A stretch of DNA of 64,000 bases from Chromobotia macracanthus. Its lineage: Eukaryota; Chordata; Actinopteri; Cypriniformes; Botiidae. The notes below the pieces were generated by a model. It was not told the DNA's origin and ran no database searches. It saw only the letters and a program-made list of their open reading frames with translations. The translations under genes and the position numbers were made by a program. Shown here piece by piece: positions 1 through 13,600 of this stretch. Every line of letters starts with the position of its first letter. Within the stretch, counting starts at the first letter, position 1. Location: positions 1,648,001-1,712,000 of the forward strand of contig JAZGTH010000019.1 of NCBI GenBank assembly GCA_036877525.1. Direction: 5' to 3'.

Positions 1-630
1 CTGACAATAAACAACAGTTCCCAGCCACAAGGTGAGTCCAAACAGAGCACAGCGCTGCTTGTGCAGATGTTCGCATCCAATAATCTATCCATAATTGATG
101 ATACAGGGAGGTCAGATGTAATGGCTTCTACCATTGCCGGCAACAAATAAATGATTATTGACAAAACGCAGCCAGTGCGGCACTGAGTGCCTGGGAGACG
201 ACAAGCTCGAAGCAGAGAGAGTGGCATTAGCGGCTCGGTTATTACACAGAACAAAGCATAAAATCCAGGTCGCAAGGTATATGAGGGCCCTGCACTGTGC
301 TGTAAGGAGTGTGCTTCCTTTAAAAATGACTAAAGGAGGCAGAGGAAATTTGGCGGCAAGAGGTACGTGAGATATGGAGAGAGTGCCAGGTCAGCTATCT
401 CCTCAGCTTCAGTCAGGAGAACAAATGTAGAATGTATAACAGTCTGGTTGATGGTAGAACTAATGCATCCAGAGCCATCTGATGCAGCTGAAAGGAACAG
501 AGCTTTAATATACTGTAAAGGATCTATTTAATGGAACATAAATGGCTTAAAATGACAGTCAGTAGTCAACATAATGATTTAAACTTTATTATCACCTTTA
601 ACTTAACATTGTATATGTTATTATATATTA

Positions 631-647
631 ATATATATATATATATA
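631..647. repeat. (AT)n microsatellite
   Basis: A short perfect AT run within an AT-rich tract. Confidence 0.85.
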
Positions 648-1340
648 ATTTACTCATGTTTTTTGTTCATGTATTTGTATCTTGTTAACATTGTTCATGT
701 ATCTATAAACATTGTTCATGTACCTATAAAGCTACATTTACTGTGACATCAAAAATGTGACAATATAGCTATGCACTAGTAAATACATTTATTTCACTAC
801 ATTTTATCATTAATGAATTAGTTAATTAGCAGTTTTATTTTTATATTGTTTTATTAATTAGTAGTTTCAGATTGTCTGTACTATTTAACTATTTAAAAAT
901 GGTTTATTGTATTGCTAAAGAAATATTCTGGGTTAAATATGTTGTGTTGGTTAAATCTCTGTTGACATGATCAGTTATTAACTCCTGCTTCCTAGACTTC
1001 TATTGTATGTGCATTTCTGTCAACACTGTTTTTTATTTGGTCTTGCACAGATGGGCCAAGTACAAATTATTTTCCCACACAATTGCTGTCAATAGAGCTT
1101 ACCATGTATTGAACCTGGAATATTGCTTTAAATTTTTCAACAATGTGGAGCTAATGTGCGGATGTGTCTTTATGCATGTGTGTATGTGTTTAAAGGGGAA
1201 CGATTGCCTGTTTCAGCCCATCCTACCTCTGTTTGGCTCGCACTCTCATGGACAGCCTGATAGCTCTTAATTACAGGATTAGATCATAAATATTTTAAAC
1301 ATATGTTTTCCCGCTTTGTCACTGGAGCTCACAACTAAGA

Positions 1341-1800
1341 AAAACAAGTTCATCTGCATATTAATTGGGGGTATTGGGCTATGGATAGTGTCTGTGTGGG
1401 CTGAAGTGGGGGATGAGGTGACAGCAGGAGGAAATGGCACTCTTGCACAACAGCTGCTCTTTTAGACACCCACTGGTCTCTTTCGAAGGAGGAGGTTAAC
1501 CCTGAAGAGACTGCCTGGCCTGTGCCACAAAGGGATAAAGGAGAACTTCGGAGGGCTATAGGAGGCTGGGGGACTTGCTCGCTGAGAAAAAGAGATGCGG
1601 ACACCCACCCTTCATCATCTGGGGTCCTCAGGAGCCCCTAGCATGTGTCAGGACCTTCACACCGTCTTGATGGCTGTCGCTAAACTGGAGCACTAGCAGT
1701 GAGAGGCCAAGGGGAGGCTGAGGTGGGACTGAGTGTGTGTGAGCGGGCCTGTTCGTGGGGCGCCCCCTTCTCAGCTATTTCTATTGACTAGTGAATGTCC
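1341..1800. promoter_or_regulatory. GC-richer block in gene desert
   Basis: About 450 bp of clearly less AT-rich sequence between AT-rich flanks. An 84-codon minus-strand frame here has no recognisable features. It could be a regulatory element or an old unique exon; nothing favours a gene. Confidence 0.2.
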
Positions 1801-4800
1801 CGTGGGAGAACTGTTCTGTGATTGCTGTCCTGTAAGCATCTGTGGCCCTTATGCTAGAGAAGAGTGCCACTGAACTGACAATATATATGGAAATCCCAGG
1901 CAATATTTCTTCAAAAGTCAGCAAACCTCTTGCTCCCTCCCATCACATGGATGAGTGCATAACACATTAGAGAACAGGATTAAATAAGGTCTAATTGAAT
2001 TTATAGACCCTTAAACTACCACTTAGAGCTCTTAGCTCTGTTTAGTAATGTCTTACTTAACCTATCTAAACAAAAACAGTTATGGCTCACTGTCAGCTGA
2101 ATGGTGTTTGTTCATGCCTGATATGACAGAGTAGAACATTTAACACATTACTGGGCCAAGATGTTGCATCACTGACACAAAGAGGGCAATTATATCATTT
2201 ATGGTGCTCATTCAGTGCAAAAGATAAAATAACAGGCACAGCATAAACAGATAAAACCCATTCTCATTTTTTTACCTCTCAAAAAGTATCTGCATTCAAG
2301 TTCAAAAGCAGAGCTAATTAGTTTGACCTCTTCTGTCATAATTAGCATGTATTTGGCAGAAAAGTAAGAGGCGGCTCAGCTTTTCAAACAATCTATTATC
2401 ATGTAAAACCAGGTCATTGGGAGGTTGTGGGGCTTTGTGCAGTGTTTGCTCCCTTTATTGCTAGTCCTGTGTTTAATGAGTGAAGTCAACTACATCATTA
2501 GATAAAATGCTTTTGTAAACAAGTTTATTGATAAACACAACACATTTATTCAGTAACTAATGAACTCTACATTCAGCAATTTATAAACCTACACCGATTA
2601 AGGCACCTTCACATAAAGATATGAAGAGTATCATACTATAACATGCATGGACCCGCCAGTAATCAAATTAACAGCATAGATATTATCACAACAAGATACC
2701 AGTGACATAAATTCTCCCAGTGGGTGATCAGACACAGAGGGCACACTTTCACTGTCTGGCCTGTTGTGATCTTAAACTCATTTGAAGAGCCAAGCTCTTG
2801 ATGTATCTTTTCAAACACAATTCGCTCTCTTAGAAATCCTGTGCTTAAAAGACAAAAGCAGCAATTAGAGAAGGTACTGTTGTTGTGCTTTAAAGGCTCT
2901 GTCCTCTCTTGCTGGCTGCTTCTGCTTGGATTATTACACTTTCAGTGGAGGATTTAACCAGAGGCCAGTTGGGCCGTTGCCTGAGGGAGGCCCCCCTGTT
3001 CAATGCACTTGAGATGCCCCCCCACGCTTTTATTGTTGCCTGCCTTTCATTCTGCCAGGCAATCCCTCTGCAGTCAGTAAGCTCACAGGATAACCTGCCT
3101 CAGGCGGTCCCCAAAAACCCTAAATCAGCTCGTCTTATATGTATGCAAGCCAAAAATGTGCCTTGCTGCCACCTGATATAACTTACGCTACAAAGAAATG
3201 AGGGCTTGTGTCAGCAAGTGACTTCTGTTGTTCCAGTGGCCTGTTAGGAAATTCAGTGGCAGTGAACAAGGATTTACAAATGTTAATATGGGACATGACA
3301 TGCAGTCAAAAAGGGAAGGCACAAAGAACTTTAACAAACTATCCGCTGAAATATTCCTGTACTTCCAACATACAACACAAAAACAATATTTCAAGTATTT
3401 TAATTGATAAAGATAAGCATCCCTATCACAAGAAAGAAAGAAAGAAAGAAAGAAAAAAACAGACAGACATTAACAATGTAACAATAGACAGATACATTAA
3501 CAATGGTAACCACACAGTCTTACTGAGTCTAAATAACACATACTAAAATGGTTTGTACCCTAGTCTTAATGGTAAATACTAGTCTAAACATTGGAAAAAC
3601 TAATCTGGAACTTTCTCAGATGCTCAGTGAAGAGATGCACAGAAAAAGCTCTTATTAATTTTTATTTTTCCCTGTTATTAAAAATATAAAAGTTCATGAA
3701 AACACAAAATTGCACCACTGCTCATGAAAATCAAATGAACATAATATATTAATTTGATAAACTTTTAAAATCAACCAACTGTTTCCTCTTTCCTGAGCTT
3801 GTGAAAATATCCCATGTCTGTAAATCTGTACGTTGTGGATTATCAAATCCCAATTTGTTGGAATGGCTGATTTGGGTTGATGGTTCTATTAAAAGCAGTC
3901 TTCCAGGGCTGCTGAGTGACAGGTCTCTGCCAAGCTGGCTCATGTAGAGGGTAAATATTGCAGAAGGCCAGAGTCTCAGGAGCATGTGTGGTCGGGAGCT
4001 ATGATCTCTGATCTCAGGGATAGCACACAGCAGGATGTGATTGCTCGCCATTGCACAGTCCGACACTCAACACGTGCATTTTAGACTCTCTGCAACCCCA
4101 AATCTCTCCAGTTCAGCTTTGAATGTCAGAAACACACTCCAGGCTCTCGTTCAGAGCAGCACATCACAGCTTTTAGCTCAAACAACTGTTTGTTGCTGAT
4201 CACTCAACTCTCCCTGGGCTGCAGGTACAAGTTTTCACTGGCATGGTGTTCTGCAGCAGATTGTGGGTGTTTTAGTTCTTCATAAAGCTCACAGCTATAC
4301 AATGTTAAAATTGGGCATGGCTCGACACAATTAATTGATCTGCTTAGACCTCCAGTAGCCGGCATCACATCAGAACAGTCCCAGCATTTGAAAACGCCTA
4401 TAAAAGGTATACTGGAAAGGTATACTGCTTTGGCCGAGGTTTTTAAGTATGCATCGGCTGAACCCTTTTATACCAAATGAGGCTTTGTAAACTACGGAGC
4501 TGCCAAATATATATAATCCTGTGTATCTTTATTAAGTGTAAGTGATTTGGAAAGCAAGAAATTAATTACTCATGGTTAAATTGTAGGCTCATTTTAAGTA
4601 AATTATTTCGCAGATGTTGTTAGTATGAGGGCCCCGTGTTTGGGGGGGCCCCACCCTAAAATAATAATGCAAAAATGGCTGATGTAGATAGAATGTACTG
4701 TTTTAATGCTTTAAAAGTTAAGTATTTCATCTACTATCACAGAACAGGGTTTCGGATCAATGGAGTGTGAACAAGCCGTCTGTTGACATGCATTCCCTCA

Positions 4801-6230
4801 CGCGAAATACACCTTAACAAAAAATTTCAGAGGTTTGTCATTTGGTATCCCGATTCTAAATGTATATAATCTCTCTTTGTCTATGTTTGGCGATTCATAT
4901 TTTTGGGGAAACAAAACTGGCATGGTCAATGTAGCAAAAACAGAAACCCTAGCAACCTCTATTATTATTAATATGAATAATAATAATATAATAAATATTT
5001 GTATTTTTCTTAATCAGACTGCTTTGTATATTGATAGAAAGGCCTTTGCCTAAAATGCTGAAATCATCAATTCACGTTTCTTAATTTATTCAGTCTAATA
5101 TAGTTGCACTTTCTTGAGATGATTTACTTTACTCTTATAATTAGTGCCATTATCCCATCCTCAGGTTTTTTTTAATTTACAGAATGAATTTACAAAAAAT
5201 TATTTTTGCAAAGTTGCTTTATTCCCATACAATGATTGGACCAGGTTTTAAATGAGGGTCCCCTTGAAAGTTTTAATTTGGTTGTGTTATCTAACCCTGT
5301 GCACCAATTTAACCAGAACTGTCACTGGTGCTTCTCAAAAGAAAAATGTACATGACACTCTGATTAATTTGTTGATACATTATAAAAGCCAAATCAAAGA
5401 AACTTTGGCTTCAACAGGATGAATAAAAGCCAAGGGCTCTGTTAACAGTTTATACACACTTAAAAACATGCATGTCACAAAAGGCCTTATACACATTAGC
5501 TGCAAAATTAATATTACTCGGGGTGCCACAGTAAAACAGTTTTAGTGAAAACAGATGTGTGGGGGGTTGTTTTTAGTTTTGTCTAGTCTAGTCACAGAAA
5601 GCGATAGAGAATATGCCACCTACATTTACCAGTCATACAGAGGCTAAGAAAAGCCAGTGATGAGTGAGACTGACACAAAAACAGGGTGAGAATTATTGCT
5701 GAATTTCAGCATTTTTGCATCATTTGTTGCTGGCCTGCTGGTAAAACAAAGGCCTTTCATAACACGATGATGGTGGCATTGACAAGCTGCCTGTGTTGCT
5801 GTGAAACAAGCCTCATGTCTCTATCACATGAAACCTTTTAAAAGATAAATAAAAGTGAAGAGGAGTGCCAGAATTATACAATGAGTTCAAATGTAAACAA
5901 GGGAGCCAGGCACAGGAGCAGAGAGAGAAAGATACAAAGAAGCAGAATAGAACGTGGCAAATGTATTTCTCCTCCATTCCTATTTTGATGCCGTTTTTTA
6001 AACGCATAAATATTTAATGAAATGGGCCGAAACCGAAGCCATATAACATTCCTGCATTGCTGATGCTTTCTACCCCCGTAAGCCATAAACATTAAAGGCA
6101 TGATTGAGTGCATTAAAATGAACTCATTCCAACAGCACATTGATTACTTGATGTAGAGTCCCCCTACTTTAGTACGATAAATAGGGTCAACAGAATATTG
6201 CCTATTGCATTGTGGGAAAGGTCTTGTGAT
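1801..6230. other. Gene-free AT-rich intergenic DNA
   Basis: Apart from the AAAG run, no exon, RNA gene or clear mobile element is visible. Frames of 60-112 codons lack domains, splice support or composition bias. Confidence 0.6.
3431..3457. repeat. (AAAG)n microsatellite
   Basis: About five to six AAAG tetranucleotide units followed by an A run. Confidence 0.9.
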
Positions 6231-6241
6231 TGGTGATGTTT

Positions 6242-6288
6242 GGGGGGGGATTGGGGTTTGGGGCAGTTGTTAAAGGGTTTGTTGGGGG
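6242..6288 (+). other. G-quadruplex-prone G-run cluster
   Basis: G-runs of 8 (6242-6249), 4 (6253-6256), 4 (6260-6263), 3 (6275-6277) and 5 (6284-6288) on the + strand, with 3-base loops between the first three. This meets the usual four-run quadruplex pattern. Confidence 0.6.
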
Positions 6289-6774
6289 TTAAGTCCAGAA
6301 TGATATAAACCCAGACATCATGCTTTGTCCCTTCAAATCTGTCTTTTTAAATGATGTGTACATTTGGTCTCAGTGGGAAGTTAATTAGGTCCAGAGATTG
6401 CTTCAGGTATTGTTCAGGTAATTTAAAATGTCAGAATACACAGGATGCCTTGTCTAACCTCGGCACACTCTGTACCTCCGCAATTTTGGGAGTAGCTAAT
6501 TATTTTCCTTCTTTTTGTCGACAAATTTTGCTGGTAGAAAAAGGAAAAGGAATAATAATTGGAAAAATTAATGAGCTGGGTTTGTTGGACCCAAAAGACA
6601 GCAATACATCTGCCAGTACAATGTTTGCAGTCCAGATATTTCAGGTAGAATTAACTGCCATTGCCGTAAAAGTGTTACTATTACAATAGTCATCAATTCT
6701 ACTGTCACTTGTAGTGGAGACAGCTACCGTGACTACTATTGCATTTCTTACAGGGCAGTCCATTGCTTTGCCTC

Positions 6775-7140
6775 CATATCAGGAGCTATAGTGGTCCAAA
6801 AAGTATTAGTACAATTTTGGACACTTAAGTCAAACTTTAAAATGTATACAATGTTTAAAACTTCACTTTTCTTTGCTATTTTTGCAATTATTCTTAACCA
6901 ACTAGTCTCAAGGTCATTCTCAATGGATATCAGTTCCCCACAAGGTCACACATGTGACCTAGCAGAGTAAGCCTAAGGGTAGTTCATCACATTAATTATG
7001 AATGTGTCCCACTTTTGTTGTCTACATGTGTCTTAGTTTTGAACAGTTCATCTATTGTTTTAATTTCTCAAGTGCATAAATGTGAATGCTTTGTGGGGCC
7101 ATATAGTGCCACTAATATCTTTATATTAGTAAAACATTCA
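6775..7140. mobile_element. Possible decayed repeat (GGTCCAAAAAGTATTAG)
   Basis: GTGGTCCAAAAAGTATTAGT followed by GGACACTTAAGTCAAA is similar to recurrent fish intergenic repeat sequence. No terminal repeats or coding signal were found, and the right border is a guess. Confidence 0.25.
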
Positions 7141-8080
7141 CTGAATAGTGCCTGTAGCTTCTACAAGCATGCTAAATGCTGTTAGGACACTCACTTTGAG
7201 GACTCACTGTCTCTGCTCTTCATGACCAAATTAATGGTTCCTGTGGAGTTGTTTAATTACATTGTTTCACAGATACTCATCAAGGCATTGGCCCCTATCA
7301 ACTGTAAGGTGCATGCGTGTTTTGACACCAGAAACGGACATGAATCTGTGGCTAGAGGATCAGGTGTGTGTAGAAAATCGTTTGTTGCAAGCAGTCTGGT
7401 CACCCACATACACATTTCTTGAGCAATTATGTGTAATTAAGGCATCAGTTACTCAATACAACATACAGAGTCTTGTATTGAATTTGTTTGCATGAAAATT
7501 GAATTCAGCGAATGAAAGAGTCCAGGCCTTAGAGAAAATGATCAAATAAAAATAATTAATTTTCTTATGATGTATAACATTTCTCTGGCATTGTGTTAAT
7601 AAGTGGATACATAATTGTTTTACCCTTGTTCGTACTGAATTATAGATCCGCTGCATTAGAGGAATGTACATTCAAATATAAATAACAGCAATATAAAATA
7701 CACAACACCGCAATTGATCAGTTGCCTTCCACTGTATTCATTTGTCATATCTGTCTATGATCTTAACCATTCTATACATTTATAACATCAATTTATGTAC
7801 ACTGCACTCTGCACAGTTTATACACACAAGGCTCTATAATGTGGCTTCACACAAGTTCCCCATTTACTGTAATAAGACCTACATGTGTAATAATACATAA
7901 TAGGTGTGTTTCATCATTGTGATCTCTATTTAACCATCATTTACCTCTTTTTTACTGTCTGTGTAAGAATTCAGCTGGCATAACATAACTAAAGAGCGGC
8001 AGATGGTTAACTCTCCCATTGTCTTTCCTGTTTAGTAAGGGGAATACCTATTCAACCAGCACATTTCACACCTACAGGGA

Positions 8081-8330
8081 GAAAATGGAAATGATTTTTT
8101 TATATTCAAATGAGAACATCATAAGGCGGCCGACAATAGCAAAGTCCGCTTCTGTTAGTGTCTCATTTGAATAGCTTATATCTTCAAGACACCTCTTCAG
8201 GAGATTGATGTGGGCCTTCGTCCCTGCCACAGGACACCTCTGTAGTTGAGAAATGTCACGCAGCTCAACTACCTAATTCATCATTAAAGCGTCCCTTTCA
8301 GAGATGAGGAAAAATAACTGTCAAGATGTC
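8081..8330. promoter_or_regulatory. Candidate conserved regulatory block with inverted repeat
   Basis: A high-complexity, less AT-biased block in the desert. TATTCAAATGAGA (8103-8115) and TCTCATTTGAATA (8161-8173) form a perfect 13-bp inverted repeat; each arm carries an octamer-like ATTCAAAT/ATTTGAAT. Enhancer status is inference. Confidence 0.25.
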
Positions 8331-9589
8331 AAAGAGCGATGTAAATGCAAAATTAATTAAGCTAAGTAGTGTTGTACACATGAGTTTGGGGCATATAGGT
8401 AACCCCACCAAACACTGCATCCATCTTTTGTCAATCTCTTTAAAATAGGGCACCTGTGGCAGTTTTTATGAGCTTGTGCGTTGGAGATAGAGACAGAACA
8501 GCCGCCCCTGATTAGAGAAGAAGACCAAAAGAGGACCAGACGTTAGCGTGTCAGCATCTTTTAATGTGTGTATGAAATCATTCAGGCACCTCAAGAAAGC
8601 CAAACAAAACAAAAATGACAAGCTAGTGTTTGGCAACTCAGAGAGTGAGGAAACAGGGGTGGGGGCTGCAGAGAAAACTTTTATTTTTCCCGTCATTCTC
8701 CACAGGGAATACATTCAAGAACATGTCATGTTCTTAGTGAATTACAATTAACCTGTCTTCCTTTTTCTTCCTTTGTACTTCCCCTCCTTCCATAATACGA
8801 CAGGAGAGTCATTCTGTTTCTTTGCAGAAGAGTGTTTCTGTGCAGCTCTTCAGTAGTTTCTTTAAACACTATAATTAATGAACGTGATTTAAAATCACTA
8901 ATTATGCTTAACTGACTGCCGCATCTTCACAGCATGTCTGACATGAATACCTGACCCGCAGATTGATTGTGCAATCAGTGCAGTCAACCTCTGAAAAATT
9001 GTGTGTGGAACAGGTGAGCAGCCACATATAATACCCATGCATATGCCCATAAATTAGATACTTGAATGAATATCTGAAAATTCAGTTTGCTATTTATTGT
9101 ACACTTGCAGAAATCATGTTATTGAAAATAATGCATATGTGCTCAATAATCCTCAATAAATGGATGTAATTTAACTAATAGGAGTTTTACTTGTCTGTAA
9201 CCATAACAAATTGATCAAGCATAATAGCATATAACTCATTAAGTCATGAATTAATTATGACTATCAATTATGACTTATTATTATTTAGAACTAACGTGTG
9301 CAACATTCTTCAGTGAAACACAAGAACTAGGCAGAAAGTTATGGAATGACAACCCAGTCCCCATATACTTTCATCGAATGGACAAGATTAGTGTAAACTT
9401 TTTCAAAATGTCTGTAAATCATTCTGATCTGGAACAATATGATGGTGATTAAATGATGCCATTTAATTAAGTATATGTTCACATTAAAAATAATCTGTGA
9501 AAATCAGATGTGGTACTTTTACCTCCTTGATACGATGATACACACTGTTCTCTATTTCACTGTTATCCCTGTTCTATTAGCAGACCGTG

Positions 9590-10680
9590 TCTTACCATCC
9601 TTGTCTCTCTCTTCCTAACTTGGCTTTCTCTGGCATGTGTGCTGTCTAGGCAGTCCTCTCCTTCAGGAAGCAGTAAGTCTGATCCAGCCTCATCAGGCTG
9701 CTCCTCCAGGGCTGTCATGGAGGGCGGGGCAGGGGACTCACACCATATGGCTGACCGAAGCCCTACAGCCTCCCCAGGGGCAATAAGCAAGCTCGCTCCT
9801 GATCAGAGCAGAGAGTGAGAATCAGAGAGAGAAAAGAAAGAAGAGAAGAGGCAGGCACCAGAAAAAACATGTAAGAGCACAAGTGGGCAATACAACTCAG
9901 TGAGACTGTTCCAGCTTTTCACATATCATGGTCTATTTTTTGATCTTTAATTTGCTTTACAAAATGCATTTATTTACATAACCTTCATGTTACACTTCTT
10001 TATTCTGGGGGCCTACAGTCAAATTATTCATTTATAAAAATAATGATACATTTATATTTCAGCAATATCAAACCCATTTGATATTGAAACTTCAACTGCT
10101 TTGTTATACAAAGTAGACATGCACTTTTCAGAAATTTGATTGTTATCCAGTATAGCAATGATATTTTGATATTTTCAATAGAATTTGTCAGACAGATGGA
10201 CTTGTCTACATCCTTTCAGGCAATAAGCTGTTCTCTCAGAGAGCCATTACCTGTCAAGTTAGGGACCCCTCTCTTGTCTGGGGGCCACTCAACAGGTGGC
10301 ACCCAATCCCGCTGAATCCAGCTGTTTAGGGATAAGCTAACTTGCTAGAAAATAACCACCCTGACATTTTGAATATGCTTCTGTGGGGCTTAGCAGCACA
10401 CCAAATATTTGCATGCCTTTTGTCTCCAAAGGCAAAGGATATAGGGGAGAGTCAACACCGTTCTCCTCCTGAGATAGACAAGTCTAAATGGAGCTCACAT
10501 CCCCACACCCCCGACAGGTCTCTCATCACCCTGTGAAGCTCACCTCCTGGAGGGCCCAATGATTGAGTGGAGCCGTTAACCCAGCCTTTTATCCTGGGAA
10601 TGCATCCATGACCCCCCTCTTTACTGCTTCCACTGAAAGATAGAGAGAGAGATGGGCAGGAGAACACACTGGGTTATTTG
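9590..10680. promoter_or_regulatory. GC-richer blocks in gene desert
   Basis: Two GC-richer patches (about 9590-9860 and 10200-10680) around an AT-rich middle. Frames of about 70 codons on both strands show no domain or splice support. Possible regulatory DNA. Confidence 0.2.
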
Positions 10681-13600
10681 TACATGATGTTGCAGGACGC
10701 AGAGAAGCGGATTGTCTTATTTAAGTTTTTCTAAATTTAAAATATTACTAATACATTCCCTGCTACTAATAGTAAAACTAGCATAGTAAATAGTAGATAA
10801 TAACCAAATAATAATTATTGTGCCAAAAGTGACAATAGAGATTGCTGTACCAGTATCAGTAAGAAATCAATGTTTGTGGTGAGAGTATTAGACTGGGATT
10901 AGGTGGAAATATTTGTATGGTTTACAGTGACACCTATTGGCCAGGATGGAGAAAAATAACTCCGGGTGGACCGCATGCCGATGTCATGAGGGAACAGGGA
11001 TTTATCATAATATGGTTATAGGAGAATTATGATCAAATTAACAAGATATATTAGCATGTAATCATCCTGCCCAATCAGTGAATATAACTGAATTGATTTT
11101 GACATTGTTAGAACTACATAAACACTTTATTCTAAAGTGTTCTGCCAATGGATTCACTTATGTTATAATTTGTTTATTTTTAAGACTATGTAAAAGTAAA
11201 ACAAAGACAATAATGCACAGTTATTACCTGAATTTATTGGGATTAGTAATTTACTTTAGGGGTACCTCTTGTTGTCAGAATAAACTGTCTGTGCATTTAG
11301 AAAAGATAAAAACAGATTGAGCTAATTTGAATCATTACTTTGTATTGAAACTCATATCATCGTCACGCGTCTAAAACAAAGATAACCATTATCATGTGTC
11401 AGCAAGTCTGTAAAATAAATGATAATTTGTTATTATTGTATTAAATAACAGTACGCGTCTATAGCATTGTCACCAACAATAAGAATACAATTATAAAATA
11501 AAATAGCATTACACAACTTCAAGGTGAGTGAGAATGATGTTTGGCAAGGGTGGAGGGGTAGGCGGAGTTTCTATTACAGCGCTAAGCAGAAGTGTGTTAA
11601 CTTCGAGTCTTCCAAGTACGCGAGCAGGAAGTATATGTAAGTATTGTACTGCTGTGCTTCTGTAAACGAAGCGAATGTTATTCTTGATTTTAATAAAATT
11701 CAGGTTTACCTTCAATTTGTTTTTATCCAAGGCCATTCAACGACAGTTGTATATATGTTGTTGTTAGCCTGAGGAAATACATCTATAGTGAAATTAAATC
11801 TAAGTCAATGTCAAACTCTCTAACGTATAAGAAATTGATATATTTGATTTCATGATATCTAGGACTTTTCCCCATTAAATGCAAACATAAAGTTTACAAC
11901 ATTAACAAAACTGAATATGAACTTGATACCTTTTTGATTTTCACTGTTTTGTTTGGTGAATTAAAAGTAAGATTATCCCCCCACTTTGTTGGATGTGTTA
12001 TACATTCTATTTGTATTACAATGTTTTCACAGAATGCCAAGAAAGGCTTAAAAACAATTAAATTAAACTTGAGGAAGTCATTAAAATATTTAAAAACATA
12101 ACAGACAGATGCGTACCACTTTAAATACATTTGATTTATTTCATCAATAATTTAAATTCAATATTAATTCTGTACAATTCTATTAAAGAACTTTATAATT
12201 TGTAAGAAATAGATTTGGTTTTGTTAATTTAAGTATTTTTAGTATCATTTTTGGTCCTTCCGCCCTTGCCCCTGAGGAGGCCACTGATATAAAACAAATC
12301 ACTTAATTACTGATTTATTTCATTAAATTATGCATACATAATGTACACATTATTTATCTTTACATCTTACATTTTGACCATGCTAGACTACATGCAGCCC
12401 CACCACAAACACACAAACAAAACACATCCAAATGTTTATTTTACATACCAAAAAGCATTGGGTAGAAAAAAAAACAATTTTTTGTACACAGAACAATCTC
12501 GTTTCTGAATCTGGGTCTTTGTGTTATTGAGTATTCTCACTATGCATAACTATTGTTTACAGGGGATATCGGGACTAGCTTTACTGCATATCAGTTCCCT
12601 GACCTGATGTTCACTTTTTTTTGTTCAACCCTATAGAGATTGAAACTGGAGCAAAAGAAGTCTTTACAGAGAGAAGAAACAGAATGTCTCCCAAACAGGA
12701 CACTTTTTCAAGCCTCTATGTTTTATGTGGAATGTTCCAGTTGTCCTCAACAGGTGTTCTTGCCATCTTATCACCTTACTAAATGACATATACTCATATG
12801 CATGAGTGTGATGTTTCATCTTCACCTTCCTTGGACGCGTTACCTCAGAAAACACAGTGTGTACAATAAATGGAATATTTTATGAGTTGTCATTAAAAAT
12901 GAAACTTTCTTTCAAAATCCTTCCTTAGACTGGAGATGAGCTTTGGAATTCAACATAATGGACTCAAGATGCTCTGAAGTTTCCTTCCCTGTACCTCTCT
13001 CATCCCCACTAGCGATGATGGAAGCATCCAATTCCCATTTGTCTTTCCTCTGAAAAAAGGGCCACCTTCACATTAATTGCAGCATGACCAATCTCTCTCT
13101 CTCTCTCTCCCTCATGCTTTGACAATTTATTTTGCTCGTCTTCTCTTTTTAAAATCGCACTCTTACTCATTCTTGTTAATATTATCTGACATGTAATTGT
13201 CCAGTTTTAAAGCCATCGTTGATTATATAATCAAGATTCTCAAGTCAGTTTTCTTAAAGATGAGTCTACTAGAAACATAATTCTAACAGCACCTTTGTTA
13301 GTCCCAAGAACACAAATGATGTGCTTTTCAACACAACAGATTTAATGTATCACTTTTTTTTTTATTTTAAGAACAGCCAAATGCATTGCTTCAATACCAA
13401 AACCCCTTATGTTTGAGGACTGATGGTTAAAGGACTCTATCAGCATAATTAGAAAAAGTAAACATGGGATAGAAGCCCCCAGCCCTGTCGGATATTTCTG
13501 TGTCTCAATTATTCATTAATGTGAAATTGTGCTTGTCTCAAGTGCAGCTTTGTCATTTCCTCTAGTGACACAGATACCGGTCGGTGTCTCTTGCCAATTT

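Noticed and set aside
6351..6689. 112-codon plus-strand open frame
   Set aside because: No protein features, and no promoter or splice support; a chance frame in intergenic DNA.
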